Assembly (NCBI GenBank): GCA_964035545.1 | Contig: OZ037772.1 | Span: forward strand, 9,831,150-9,895,149 | Source: Bugula neritina | Lineage: Eukaryota; Bryozoa; Gymnolaemata; Cheilostomatida; Bugulidae | Direction: 5' to 3' | Length of the DNA stretch: 64,000 nucleotides | Notes under the pieces: generated by a model | Database searches by the model: none | What the model saw: the letters and a program-made list of their open reading frames with translations, nothing else | What the model was told of the DNA's origin: nothing | Position numbers and translations under genes: made by a program | Shown here: positions 1 to 13,319 of the stretch, piece by piece | Position numbering within the stretch: the stretch's first letter is position 1 | Layout of the letters: every line of letters starts with the position of its first letter

Positions 1-970
1 TCCAGAAAAAATCAATTGAAATTTGCCGTGGTTCTACTGAATTTTAATGTTTTATATATAACTGAGGGTTAACATACAGAAGGGCTGATCATAACAGATG
101 GTATTGACCTAGCTTACACAATACTACTGGTTGAAATAGTGTCAAACGTTGTGTCACCAGTTTCCATTGTATTCATCAATTGGAAATCTCCAATCTTTTT
201 GTTGTCAGACTAAATGGTATTGACAGGATACTACTTCTGCAGCTGTATCTAACATAACGAGTAGCAAGACTGGTGTTTGAGATGGTGAATTGAAGAGTAC
301 TGAGTGCAAATATATCCCAAGTAATGAAAGCATCTTCAAACACAATTTTATGGTAGTTAGCGTAGACTGTCCAGGAGCATTCCATACATCTGGTTAAATT
401 CTCTAAAGTAAACCAGTTTCCTCTGTAGAAGCACAGAATCAGCAAAACTCAGATATGTATTTCCCACTTGACCTCTTGTAGAAGAGAGCTCTGTGCTTGC
501 TAGGGTTGAAAATGGAAACTCTAGGACTGACTGCAAATATTTTATAACAGCTTAACAATAATGCATTTTATTATTCTACAGTACAATATCATACATATTT
601 TATCTAGAATATTACTAGTTTAAAGATAAAAAGAATTCTATGTTATAAATGATATAAAGTGAAGTACTTTTTAGTCCTTTTCAAACTTGATTGTTATAAC
701 TAACATTCATTTAAATCAGTTGGCTCAAAATCAATGTTGCAAAACATATTAAAATATAAATAATAAATACTTGGCCTTCAACCTGACAGAAGCTAAACAC
801 ATTCTTCTTTGTTTCATATGATGTATCAGTTACCCAGGAGAATGGCGATTTCAGAGTATTTCTGTATTGTTGATGTTACTCGCAGGAATGATCAGTACCA
901 TGTGTAGACTCAGTTCTATGTGAGGTGAATCAGATTTGGAGCACACATATGACTTGTGCCACACTGAAGC
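1..970 (+). pseudogene. Decayed duplicate of the NHL-repeat gene (3' half)
   Basis: The stretch matches the gene at 9687-11493 in order. Positions 1-530 follow the end of its long exon 3 (for example the shared segment AATTTGCCGTGG). Positions 531-830 replace the intron, and about 830-970 follow its last exon and the start of its 3' flank (shared TAGACTCAGTTCTATGTG-like segment). The copy has many stops, frameshifts and indels. The splice donor after the exon 3 copy has changed from TGTAAGT to TGCAAAT. The intron position is kept, so this is a segmental duplicate and not a retrocopy. It is cut by the window edge, so its 5' part is not visible. Confidence 0.85.
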
Positions 971-1169
971 ATAATTGTTCTGTTGATTAGAGCTACTAAC
1001 TACGACAGTGTTTTAGGATTGGCTGATAAATCAGCATTTATATGAACTCTCATAGTAATGATCTTACTATATAGATGAGAGCCTTGCTAGAAGATTAATC
1101 TTGCTTTAGGACCGGCATTTTTCCTGCCAACAGACAGCTTGTAAGTGAAGGTAAGCTTTTCACCAAGGT

Positions 1170-1900
1170 GCCTAAGATCTAACTAGGGAGCCACTTGGTT
1201 GTTGGCACACAGCCTGTGAGCATTTGAAAAAAACACGTACATAACACCATGAAGTGGATGCAGAGCAGCCAACAGTGTGGCTAGAGCGATTGCAAAAACT
1301 TTGATTGCCAGTTTTGGAGGTTTTGGTAAAGCTCTTTGAGAAGCTGGTTTTTAAGAAGCCAGGGGAGATTGAGGTGCTGCTTGTAGAAAAACAATATAGG
1401 TATTTCCAATTGAGCAATCAGGTTTACTACTTTGTGCATGGTGTTCCTTTTAGTTCTAAACTGTCTCATTTTAGTTGAACCCGCAGAGTTTTGGGAAGCT
1501 GTCAAGTGAAATCTAATCTTACTGGGGTTGGAGACCAGATTTTGGCAGCACAGAGATACCTGAAGTTGTTAGAACACAGCCTGTGGGTATTGGAGAACAA
1601 CAAATAGGAGACTACTTTGAGATGAATTCAGAGTACACCAAAGATTTGAGGTGGCTGCATAGCAACTGACAGTTTAGCTGGAGTGACTGCAAAACTGCGA
1701 TTGCTGGTCATGCAGGGTTTGGTAAAACCTTTTGAGAAGCTGGGACAGATATGAATTGTCCACCCTGAGAGCAGGTACTTGTAGAAGAAATATATGAGTT
1801 TTTTCTGATATATCGGTTATCTTGACCCTTTTGTGTCCCTTTTGATCCGGAGTTGCCTCAGCAAAAGACATGTGGTTCAAAGAAGCAGTTATTATCACTT
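1170..1900 (+). pseudogene. Two diverged tandem relics with Walker-A-like P-loops
   Basis: Two units, about 1200-1510 and 1560-1900, are diverged copies of each other; both contain a CACAGCCTGTG start and a GAGAAGCTGG segment. In the + frame each encodes a P-loop-like peptide followed at once by a stop: IASFGGFGKAL near 1299-1337 and IAGHAGFGKTF near 1696-1731. Broken frames after the second give WDRYELSTL and then QVLVEEIYEFF, which loosely recalls the start of a NACHT-type NTPase. No intact frame remains. This could be a relic of a NACHT/NB-ARC-like gene, but short P-loop matches in decayed DNA can arise by chance. Confidence 0.3.
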
Positions 1901-2766
1901 CAATTATTTATGTGATATATTACTCATTGTTGGTCACAGAGGTTAGTGAAGAGCTGTCCCGAGAGCAAGGGAAGTCTGAGATCACAGAGTTACAGAGAAA
2001 CTACCTTGACTGACATCACCAATGATCCTGTCAAGCTGACGCAATGCACAGAATAGTACATTAGTTCCATGCTACAACTTGTTGGTAAACGAAGCTGACT
2101 GCATGGTGAGAGAGATGAGAACTACTGATGTTAATGTAGTTGTGTCAAGAAAGAGAGTGCTTAGAAGATGCTGGTAAACTACCAGTCGAGTGTGAGCTGT
2201 GACAGCATATCCGAGTTTAAAACGCCAAGAACAAAGCTGGCTGCATGACCAGGGAGAGATGAGAACTACTGATGTGACTGCATCCGTAGCACTGGCTAGA
2301 CACTAATTGAGGAGATGCCTTTTGAGGTATTTGGCTTCTCGAGATGTGTGGCCATGTAAAACTACAAAAAGTCAAAAACAACATTTTTCTGCACATGTAC
2401 ATATATCCACCAAACAGAGCATAGCACTTTATAGAACATGATGCCAGGCAGGTAATAGAAGTGTCAGCTTTACTTATTATATAGATGTCAGTTGCTAGCA
2501 GAAAGAATAATAGCAACGATAAATGAAGATGATGTTTGTCTCATTGAGCCTAATGATTGTAAGCAACTCTTTTGTTGCCCAATTACCATGATACCTTTAC
2601 TATCAATCCATTTTAAAGGCATGCAACTTAAATTTGTTTTTCTCTTAACCATTTACAACTTCTCACTACTCAATTTGTTGTGGCTGCAAGAATCTATTTA
2701 TCTTTGCTTTACAAGGAAGTGAAAGCCTGCAAAATTAACTTACCTCTGTCTTAGCACCATACGGTG
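1901..2766. other. Non-coding stretch with a short direct duplication
   Basis: A segment near 2091-2130 (GCTGACTGCATGGTGAGAG) recurs in diverged form near 2233-2275 (GCTGGCTGCATGACCAGGG), each followed by AGATGAGAACTACTGATGT. This may be further debris of the P-loop relics just upstream. No intact coding exon is visible. The 3' end of the minus-strand gene at 2767-7291 probably lies here as untranslated sequence. Confidence 0.4.
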
Positions 2767-5700
2767 TTACTGGCACCTTTTATGGATAACATAGGCTGCA
2801 AACGCAACCACACCCACCGCAGTCGCTGCCACCACAGCGCTGCCTATGTTGCTCTACAACAGATAGCAATCAGCATCAATACAATATGTTACATTGTATG
2901 GCTTTGTCCTTCTGAAGAAGCATTCAGATAAATCTACATATTGGGAATAGAACCTGGTTCAAATGATGAGAAGCATTGCTTTGTCCTAATAAAAGAGCTT
3001 TAAATATTTTTATAACTACAGTCTTACACTGTGCTGCTCTGCCTGCTGTTGCTGATGCCGTTCTTCACACGCTGCCTCTACAGCCGTGACATTAGACTCT
3101 AAGTCATGTTCACTCTCACCCTCACCACTGTTTCCTCCAACAGACCCAGAGATCTCACCATCCACACCTATATTGAAATGTATGTAATTTATGTTAATTT
3201 TCATAACATTAGCTTAGCTACTATATCTGTTCTGTAGCTTATACACTGTTTTAAAGAAAAGTTTAATTCCCTGTTGTAAAGCTTTTATTGCTTGATTTGA
3301 ATAATTCATTAACGTAATATGTAGCAACTGATCTACTTATAATCTATCATCAATTTATAAGTACTTGTCTTGCGTTATTCTAACTTTTCTCAGTTTGTCT
3401 TTTTGATACATTATCTTCAACACGAACTACATATATACTAAAAGAAAATATTATAGTTACCAATACCTTGCGCAGGGGCTTGTAGCGCCCTCACCCCTGG
3501 CTCCCCACGGCTGCGAGAAATTGCGAGCTGTTGCTCGCGTAGAGCCCTTGCGGCTAGGCCATTGCCTAAAGTTTTAATAAAATGTGAGTGTTTTCCTAAA
3601 TATGTCAGGAATGTACAAAATTATTTGTGGACTTCTGCAGCTCTTAACTCTTTTACAAGTCCAAACTCAATAAGACAGAAAATTTACTTAAAACATTCCC
3701 AATATCATGCAAGAATGGTCAAGTATGTCTATGTATAGTAAGTATCCATTAACAACTCTGTGCTTTCAGCATTTCAATCTGTCTATAAATGCAGTGAAAC
3801 CTTCAACTCAAATATCTAGACACTACTAATATAATCAGCAAGCAAACGTAAACAAATACCAAAACTAGCTAATTATATAATGTGCCATAAAGCGTAATCA
3901 AATTTTTTGTAAAAGTTTAATATGTACTATTTTAAAGTTTCAAGTTGAAATTAGGTTACCTAGATGTCTGTTGTAAGTTATGGACAGTGAAGAATATGAA
4001 ATATAGATAAAAAATTTTGGTGTTTCACTGCATCGATGATGAAAGCATTAGTTTAAAATTTGATTATGACAGGTACTCTTGGAAAGTAAAAATAAAGGCG
4101 CTGACAAGTTTTCAGTTTCAGGTATATGTTTTAGCATATTTGAGTTCCATGAATAGAGTTATAATTGTTTATTAAAAACTTTAAATTTTTTCAAGTAGTA
4201 AGACCTTTCTTTCAAGTCACTATTTACATAAATTTCTTAAAAGTTCAGAAGTAACTTTGTGGATAAATTTCTAAAACACTCACCAGATGCAGCCGTGGGG
4301 TCCGGCACAATCAACCCATTGCCACCAGAAACCTCTACCCTGAAAACCCGGTAGAGAGCAGAGGCGCAACCGGGCTCAAGAGTCACCGTGGATGGATACT
4401 AAAATTGACAGAAAGTCCTCTTTGAGCACAAACAAAACACATTTGTATGCAAGAATCTGTATTTACATAAAGGTCAAATTCATGCACAACAACTCATCAT
4501 GGATTTAAATAATGTAACAAAAAGTTGCCTTAGCCTGTTTGAATAGAAAAATGACTCAGGATATTCATGAAGGTTTATAAATATAGGCCTACTTTATTCA
4601 AAGACTATAGTATTTGAATATCTGTAACACTTACGAAAGCCTCAATCTGCTCGCAGACTTCGGCTACCTCCTCTCCACCGACTGGGAGCAACAGAGCTAA
4701 ATATCATTAAAAATTGATTTTAGGTTAACACAATAGATAATATGTGCGTTAAAAACTATGGCTGTGAACAGAATCAATGTGTGTAAAAACTGATGTATTT
4801 ACATGTGTATAAACTATTTTGTTTTGAGTCTCAATTTGAGTATAAATTTAAGAGTTGTGTCAAACACATTTATGGTAATTATCGTTACGAGATTTTTCCT
4901 AGAGGTATGGTCATACTTAGGGCTACAAATAAATAAATCAAACACGATGTCATTGTTTCTAGTTCCAAATGATTTCAAAAATTAACTGTTGGACTGCAAT
5001 GCTAGAATTTGAACATAAGTAATAGATTTTCTAGCCAACATTTGAACAGATTCGAGTTTACTGCGAAAGAAAAGTCACGCTATACAGACATACAAACATG
5101 ATGCAAACAGCCACCCTTCATGTTATTAGAACCACAAGTTACTGCTAACAGCCAACACAAATTACATAATATAATCATACTGATTATGTAACATAAACCA
5201 ACCTGGGGCAGGTTCTTCCTCTTCAGATGAGGAACTCAGATCCATGAGATCCATGAACCTGTCCAGCTCTGTCTGGGGCTCACGAGGACGCGCTGTAATT
5301 AAACATAATATATTATAGTTTCATAAATATCATATAATGTCAATGTTACTGCAACATTTAGCTGCACAACCACAGAAACATGTTTTGCATCGTTAACTTT
5401 GAGTAGCATTATATTATAAAACATCAGCTATAGTATATAGTAATATTTGTCTAAGTATTTGCTAAGGGCACTTTCTGACTATTAATAATGTTTAGGTGAA
5501 TTCATTAACCAAACTATGTTTAATAACAGAGACAATACAGCATTTAACAAAAAGCTAAATTGTACAAAATGAAAACTTTCTAGAATCTTTACTTAGTGAG
5601 CTATATTATGTAGCAGCTCTGTAATTGGTCAGTTTGTTTACGAAACTTGAGTTGCACAATAACTAGAAAGATAAGTCCATCATATGTACACATACAAGTT

Positions 5701-7291
5701 ACATATTAAACAGTCAACTAATATAAACATATTGAGTACAGAATATCAGCTTACCAGGTGATGGTACCTCCTCATCAGATGATGAGGAGCCTCCATAGAC
5801 GTCCTCGAACCTGTCCAGCGGGTTACCAGTCTCAGAGGCTACAATATATATAAACTTGTTGTTTAATATTCAAAATATAATGAATATATATTCACCATAT
5901 CAATCTTATACACCACTACTGGGCTGTACAAACTATTCTACAATTTGTTTTTTTGTGCATGATTAAATACAGGTATAATATCATATATCTAAATATAATA
6001 TATATAATTCTAAATGTGACATATGTTATATTATATAAATGAAATTAATATGAGGAATATGCGTCATCTTTCCCTATACCAACCAAGGCTTTAAACAAAA
6101 TGCATATATGTGAAAGTCAAAAACTTTGACTGATTAAACCTAGGTCTGCATGATTACAACATAAATTATTTTTGCTGAATAATCTATATGAGTTTATTGC
6201 TATCTGTATGACAATATTTGTGAATAATGTTGGTAATAGGAGTCCGCTTTACTAAAAAATGTGATTATATGCATAAAGTTTTGAAAATATTGTTATTTTG
6301 AAAACTAGAAAGTGAGCTGCAATAACTGTTATCCCTTAGAATATTTTAACTATAAACTGAGTGTACTAGTACTAGTACCACCATATAACATTACCAACAC
6401 ACAAACAGCTCAATATGATGACTATTCTATGAAAAGTTAACCTACCAGGTGCAGCTTCTGTCTCGGTCTCGTAGAGAGAGCAGACGAGACTAACCATCTC
6501 ATCCAGTCCAGCAGGTTCTGCGTCATCTGCAATTAACATACATTTATGTTACCAAACTTTAGAGATGTTTTTCTCTTGACAAAGGAAAAGGAAAAAGTAG
6601 CTACAACTTGACACCAGAAAAGAAGGAATCTCTAATGTTTGAATAGAGTTCAAAGAAACTAAGAAATCAGCTCAGATGTTAAATTATAACAACACTGTCT
6701 CTGAAAGTTATATGAAGTTATTATCGGAAGATAGTGTGAATTTTATCCTTGAGGCTGGTAACGTAATTTATATAACACATAGAAGATTGAAATAGATTTA
6801 TTATACAAGTTGCTTCCTATTTAGGATTTACTCACCAACAGCTGTTGCTGTTGCCGGAGGAGCAGCCTGTGGGGTGACTCTTGGAGAGGTCGCAGGTGTT
6901 TCAGGTGTTGAGGTCACCTGTGAGGTTGGGGGAGCAGCTTGCGTAGTGACCGTTGGTGGGGTGCACGGGGTGGCAGAGAGTGTTTGGCTAGCCGGTGGAG
7001 CCGCTGGTGGAGCCGCTGGTGGAGCCGCTGGTGGAGCCGCTGGTGGAGCCGCTGGTGGAGCCGCCGGTGGAGCCGCCGGTGGAGCCGCCGGTGGAGCCGC
7101 TGGTGGAGCCGCTGGTGGAGCCGCTGGTGGAGCCGCTGGTGGAGCCGCTGGTGGAGCCGCTGGTGGGACCTGAGGTTGTGCTGCCTCAAGCATGGCCGGG
7201 TCTGTGGTCTGAGAAGGGGAAGCTGCCAAGGCCCGGCAGACCGTACTCCCGCAGCTATCTCCATGGGGACACTGCATCTCCCAAATGGAAG
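2767..7291 (-). CDS. Unrecognised protein with Pro/Ala repeat, acidic duplicated exons and C-terminal membrane helix
   Basis: Nine coding exons on the minus strand: 7291-6836, 6526-6446, 5838-5755, 5292-5203, 4696-4635, 4398-4284, 3565-3467, 3167-3028, 2853-2767 (stop TAA). All junctions have GT-AG signals and matching phases. From the ATG at 7277 the protein has 399 residues. The first visible exon begins after an acceptor (TTGCAG), so an upstream exon, perhaps only 5' UTR, is likely but was not found. Order: short Cys-containing start, a (PPAA)n stretch, a Ser/Thr/Pro/Ala region, two similar acidic exons (LDRFEDVYGGSSSSDEE and LDRFMDLMDLSSSSEEEE), a region around GGEEVAEVCEQIEAF, a Gln-rich segment, then a final helix (AVVAATAVGVVAFAAYVI) and HKRCQ. 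This suggests a tail-anchored or type I membrane protein. No known family recognised. Confidence 0.75.
6990..7172 (-). repeat. 12-bp coding minisatellite encoding Pro-Pro-Ala-Ala
   Basis: About 14 copies of GGAGCCGCTGGT (plus strand) lie in frame in the first visible exon of the minus-strand gene. Variants are GCT or GCC in the Ala codons. The 12-bp unit is a multiple of three, so copy-number change keeps the frame. It also creates long open frames in other frames and on the other strand, which are not genes. Confidence 0.95.
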
Positions 7292-9686
7292 CTGCAATTA
7301 AATTTGACCAAAGATTATATAAGCAAATTATAATAGCAATTATTATTTTCTATGTTAAATCGCAATGAGAGGAAGTTCATTCTAAACCAAAACTTCATGA
7401 TATTCGCGCTTAGATTTCTTTAGTTACAGTTTTATGTGAAACTCTTTGCTAGTGAAGTTATGAATATTTGCTTTAACAACACACAAATCTGGAAATGTTT
7501 AATGTCAACATAAAAAAATTGTCAAAAAAATAAAACACACTTTTATTCTGTACTTTCTGTCAAACAATTTAGCAAACTTAGATGAGATGAGAACCCTAAA
7601 CTATATACTATGACATTTATCCTATTGTATATCATAGCTTTTACAATATTTACTAGTATATTGTTATTACCAAAGTTTCAAACTATTTTCCTGTTTATGA
7701 TTGAAATTCTAGTGTAGCTTTATATTATTTCTTTTCCATATAACAAAAATATGAACCCAAAAACTAGTTTAGGATTTCAACTACATCTAAACTCACAAGA
7801 TATATCTAAATTTTGACCTATCATACTGGTATGGTTAAAAAACTAGAATGGAGGACATTGTTATAATTACCAAGTTTTTCACAGCTTGTGGTAGTTTGTG
7901 TTGCTTGTGTATTGCCCATGTTTCAAATAGATATAGTTCTGATTTAGTGTCTAAGTGGAAATTTTCGTTTCAATGTTCAGAAATTCATCAACAAATGATA
8001 ATGTCATCTGATTGTTATGGTTTCACAGTTTTTGCTTGCAAAATTTCAGCATAGCTCAAATTCTTCATTACATTGTACTTTATTATTTATACCTGGGCAC
8101 GCAACTCCTCACGTTAAATAACTTTAGTTTCAGTTTTCTCACATGCAAGCCTTTTACTAAGAATTTTCAATATTCAGCTTTTAATTGGACTATAGTCTTT
8201 TTTATACGTGAAAATAACTGAAACTTGCATCATTTGATAGAAAAATTCGCTGTTATTAACTTGCCCTTTGACTAGAAAAAATATTTTTATATGAGATTAA
8301 AGCATAGCTATGGCTTTATTAAGATTGTAGTTTGAACATAGGTTAAGTTGTAGTATTATACATGACTGCATGTTTTCCCTATTTCATCATTTTTATATCA
8401 AAAAATATCAAGTATAAAAAGAAGTATAAAAAAATAAATGTAGTAAAAGAAAACTTTCTTAGAGTAATAAATTAGTGTTTTGTGTTTAATGGAAATATTT
8501 TTAGTATTTTCTGCTAATTTTTTATTGGAATTTCCTTCTCTATACAAAGTAGAATTGTAGTATCAGCAGTGAGACTGTATATAGTACTGATGCCTATTTA
8601 TTTAAACACAGACCTTTCTTGATTTGTCTCTAATTTCTGTTAATTAGGTTAAAAGTATAAAATATCTTTATATTTATCTATAAAAGCTGTAGCCTGCAAG
8701 TTTAAATATAACTAGGTTCAATTTAAACTTATTTAACTATCAGATGCTGAAATAAGTTTTACAAAACTATAAACTAAAAATAGATTACTTACAATTATTT
8801 TGTCAATGAAGTAAAAGCTATATGTACATTCTGAAGTAAGCGAAAACTATGGTTGAAGTGAAGAAAGCTATTTTTTTTCTTTTGCTGCATGCACACTGAT
8901 TCATATCACAATATTGATAGCTAGCATTCAACAAGCTACTGCCTACAAGTTTGTACCGAAAAGCTACCTCCTGCATGCTATTATAAGAGTTAAAAGATAA
9001 TTTTTGTTTGCAGGAATATTGGGGAACATAAGAGAATGGCTTCAAAAATAATAGATAATATAATATATCTGGACAATATGATGATCTATAAGATTTTATA
9101 AATCAAATGTTTAAGTTTGCATACCTGCTTTTTTTGCTCTAGTCCAATTTATTGATAAATTATTTATTATATACTATTGTTCCATTCCTTGTTTTTCTAC
9201 AGCCTGAAAGAATATTTACATTTTACTTGCTTTATGCAGGGATCTATTTAATTTAAATTTTTTTAATGGTTGTGTTCAAAATTGCAAAATAAAGTTGCAC
9301 TTCATCATATATAATAAACTTACTTTGTATTCTTTATATAATTTATTTTGTCATAATTATTATTGCAGAAAAAAAAGCACATTGCATAATATATAATGTA
9401 ATGATATAATATCATTGTATAACATAATATCTTAGATAATTACACAAATTTATATATCTACTCAAAATATTAAATAAACTTATAAATTAAGATGCTTTGT
9501 TTATATCAACAGAATCAGAATTAGTGATAGTATTTTCATTATTAGTTTGAAGTTGCTCTCCCTTTTTTAGCTACTTTTTTCCATTGTGAAATATAGCACT
9601 AGACATTATAGAGATATGCTCTGATAAAATGTGTGAATATAAGGGTTAGGCAGCATTTTTGTGTTGGAATCTCAGTAGAGTACAAC
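7292..9686. other. Intergenic region between divergent genes
   Basis: Very AT-rich, with no exon that I can support on either strand. It should contain the promoter and any 5' exon of the minus-strand gene ending at 7291, and the promoter of the plus-strand NHL gene starting at 9687. Short open frames here have no splice context, no family motif and no codon bias. Confidence 0.5.
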
Positions 9687-11493
9687 ATGTTTTCTCTGTG
9701 CTGTGCAGCTTCAATAGCACTCCTATCTTTATACAACTGTGTAAGTGCTGTCATAATTACACGCATTTAATTTTCAACTGTGTTGTGAAAATGCGTGACA
9801 TATATGCATGATTCTGTAAGTCACAAGTCTTCTAATATGGTTTTTAGAATTTCTTAAGTTGTTGAAATATACTAGTGATATTAAACTTTATTGCAGAATG
9901 CAGAGTTTCCAACCATTGTATCAGAAGATAATATAATCAAAAAGAACACAGTAAATGGGTGAGTTAGCCTTATTTCTATAAATAAAATATGTTTTTAGAC
10001 TGCAGCAGTCTTCTTTGTTATTTTCTAAAGTTTTAAATTAAAGATAACAAGCTAACTTTGTCAACAACTAGAAAATGCCTTCAATGTCAGGGTTGCATTC
10101 CATTTCTTGCTTTTTAGGTTCACGTTTGAACTTCCTGCCTTAAGCTGGAATGGAACTGCCAATGTCTATTATCTACAAGAAGACCTCAATGAGAAAGGCC
10201 GTCTGATCGTTTCAACATGGAGGGGTGTAGGCTACGCAACAGGAGATTCTAGCTTTAGCATTATAGCAGGGTCCCCTAACTCGCGTCTCCAACCAGGATA
10301 CAGAGAGGGCATAGGTTCTGTAGCAAGATTTGGTGAAATCACAAGCTTTGTTCAGCACAATAAAACTTATCTAATAGTAGTTGACAGATACAACAACTGT
10401 CTGAGGTGGGTGAACCTGGACACCAACCAGACTTCTGAAATGGTGGGAGAATGTATAGCAGGAAGTGAGAGAGTGAGCGTGGGAAGGTTTTCCAACTCAA
10501 TCCTGAAGAGACCAACTGGAATTTGCCGTGGATCCACTGAATTTGAATACTTTGTAACTGAGGGTGATGAAACTGAAGGGCTGATTAGAAAAGTTGACAT
10601 TGATCAAGCCTACACAATACTATTGGTTGAAAGAGTATCAAACTTTGTGTCCCCAGTTTCCATTGTATTCATCAATGAGATCTCCAAGCTTTTTGTTGCC
10701 GGACACAATGATATCTACAAGATAGACACTACTTCTGGTGCTGTATCTAACATAACGAGTGGCAGTACTGGTGTTAGAGATGGCGAGCTGGAGAAATCAG
10801 AGTTCAAAGATATTACGAGTCTTGCGAGTCTATCCAATGAGCTTCTCATGGTGCTTAGCGGTCGAACTGTTCAAGAACATTCCATACGTCTTGTTGACTT
10901 GAAAAATAAGCAAGTTTCCTCTCTGGAATTACGGACTCAGAAAAACTTGAAAATGCATTCTCTGCTTCACCTCCCAGAGGAGAACTCAGTGCTTGTTGGG
11001 ATGGAAAATGGTATTACCAGGATTAACTGTAAGTAATTTATCATGCATCTACAGTCTACATGGATATTGAGCATTGATCTCTTATGTTTTTATTGTGTAT
11101 ATTGATATTATATATAGAATAGTTTAAAGGGTAAAACATATATTATAAGCTATAACACATTTATTCACAGTGATTAATGGCTTTTTTAATTTTTCGTAAG
11201 TTTTATTGTTATTGAAGATTCCATAGAAAACCTAATTAATATAATATTTATCTCAAAACACAAAGTTGAATAAGTTACCTCAAATTACATCAATTTGTTT
11301 AACATTTTGAAAATGACTGAACAACTGGGTGATGTTCAAAATAAAAATGATAGATATTTAACCTTTGAACTGCACAGAATTACAAATATTTGTCTTTGTT
11401 TCAGATGCTGTGTCCGATACGAAGGAAAATAGTGGCTACAGAGTTGTACCTGTATTGCTCATGTTACTTGTAGGACTATTCATTACCTTGTAG
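9687..11493 (+). CDS. Secreted NHL-repeat (beta-propeller-like) protein, probably GPI-anchored
   Basis: Four exons: 9687-9740, 9897-9958, 10118-11028, 11405-11493 (TAG), giving 371 residues with consistent phases. Exon 1 encodes a signal peptide (MFSLCCAASIALLSLYNC). Exon 3 holds the body, with NHL-like strands such as GSVARFGEITSFV followed by LIVVDRYNNCLRWVNL, and later VGRFSNSILKRPTGIC. This recalls the 'RF..P..I......L.VaD..N..IR' pattern of NHL repeats. The last exon encodes SGYRVVPVLLMLLVGLFITL and stops, a typical GPI-attachment tail with small residues before a hydrophobic end. It is likely an extracellular, membrane-tethered propeller; its ligand is unknown. A decayed duplicate lies at 1-970. 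The NHL assignment rests on motif spacing only. Confidence 0.8.
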
Positions 11494-11760
11494 ACTTAGT
11501 TCTATGTAAAGAGAACCTGATTTTGGACACATCTATGACTCGCCCCACACTGTAGCATCACCGTGCTATGGTTTTAAGCTAGAAATGTTGATACTTATCT
11601 TAACAGAAGTGCTTCGCTGCCACTCTGACATACTGCTCACAGTATGAGTCATCAAAGATGGCTGATTATATCACTAAGCCGCTAATAGTTACATTAAAGA
11701 GCCACCAAGTCTGGGATATTGCTTGCTTTGGCTGGCAGTCAATGATTATTCATATTGCTT

Positions 11761-11903
11761 TATATAAATGGTAGCTTGTGCACCTATATTTATATAAATG
11801 GTAGCCTGTGCACCTATATTTATATAAGTGGTAGCCTGTGCACCTATGTTTATATAAATGTTAGCCTGTGCACCTATATTATATAAATGGTAGCCTGTGT
11901 ACT
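11761..11903. repeat. 30-bp tandem repeat, nearly five copies
   Basis: The unit is TATATAAATG, GTAGCCTGTG, CACCTATATT. Four copies are almost intact, with single-base differences and one deleted base before the last, shortened copy. It starts about 270 bases after the stop codon of the NHL gene, so it may lie in the 3' UTR. Confidence 0.95.
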
Positions 11904-13319
11904 AAAGCCCAAATTTCTGAAGTTAATCATTGCTTGTAAGTCATGCTATGTTTTGCTATGCATGCTTGTAGGACCCGACATAATGCTTGCTGGAGCAATC
12001 TTAATAGTTATAGACATATAATATACTTATACTCATAATCATAGGCTTACGCTTGTTCAAATGTGAGATGTTATTAAGAATTTATATTAATTTCTTGCTG
12101 CTTGATTTATATAAATAAAAAAAGTAAATTTATATTATGGTTGCCTGCATTCATTTTTACCACTGCATTCATCTTTAGATTTGTTTAAAACCAATTTTGA
12201 TTATGAAATATAAGTTTATTTTAGTAAATTACATAAATAAGGTTCTAAGCTAAAATTATATTTTTCATTTATTCATTTTTAAAGAAGCTATGAGCTAATA
12301 AAATTATATATTATTTTCATATTTTATACTTGCATATAGTATAACAATAAATATATTTTTAAAATATAATTATTCAAGTAATTTGATATCAAAGTTTCGC
12401 AATGCATGATAGTTGTACGCAAAAATTTTAAACAGCATTGCGTGTTTAAAATCAATTAAAGATGTGAAGTGAAATAAAAATACACAAACAGTAAATAAAA
12501 AAGTGCTATTCGTTTATACTTTTATTATGATTAAAAATATTTTTTACATACAAAACTGCAAATGCAATAGTCCCGGAGAAACTGCAGGCAAAAATAATGA
12601 GCAATTGATTTACACAGATAAGGAAAAATGTAGATTAATATTGCTGATGGGAATGCAAACCGTACTGACACTAACAGGATGTGAGTGGAGCGTCTACTCT
12701 ATACAGATATCTGATAAAACATTACTAGTACAATGTAACATGACGTAAATATTACCGCAAAAATAGAGTGATGACTCAATTTAGTCTAACAAATATGAAC
12801 TCTAAACGTTAAAACAACAGCAAATTTATAAATATAGTTATTCTAGTTTCATGGTAAAGTACCTTTGATTCACCTATTACAACGAAACAATAATGGATGG
12901 AAAAAATATACCAGCAATAAACTGTTTTTAAATTCAAATGCATTTCACTGGAGTAAAAAAAATGTAGATGTACTTAACATTTCACCGTGTATACAGTCTA
13001 CAGTGAAAAACTTAAGTCAAATTTCAATGATAGTAAAAAGCAATAGTGTGAATTCAAAATTGGCACCTGATATGATGTGTTTAAGTAGAAACAGAAGAAA
13101 TATAATTTAGCTGATTAGATACCCTTTATAGTAAAATTTATGCATTCAGTTTGCAGTTTAACTTCTAAATTTCCTACACATTCTCAACCAGGGATTAGAT
13201 AATAGGAATTGCTACAGTAAAATATTATTGCACATAAAACATCATACTTATAACAAGTGAAATGAAAGAGAGTTATTATAATTGCCTAGTGAGAAGCATA
13301 TCATTTGATAATCAAATAC

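Noticed and set aside
6874-7333. Overlapping open frames on the plus strand over the PPAA repeat
   Set aside because: A 12-bp repeat keeps every frame open. Only the minus-strand frame splices in phase with eight further exons.
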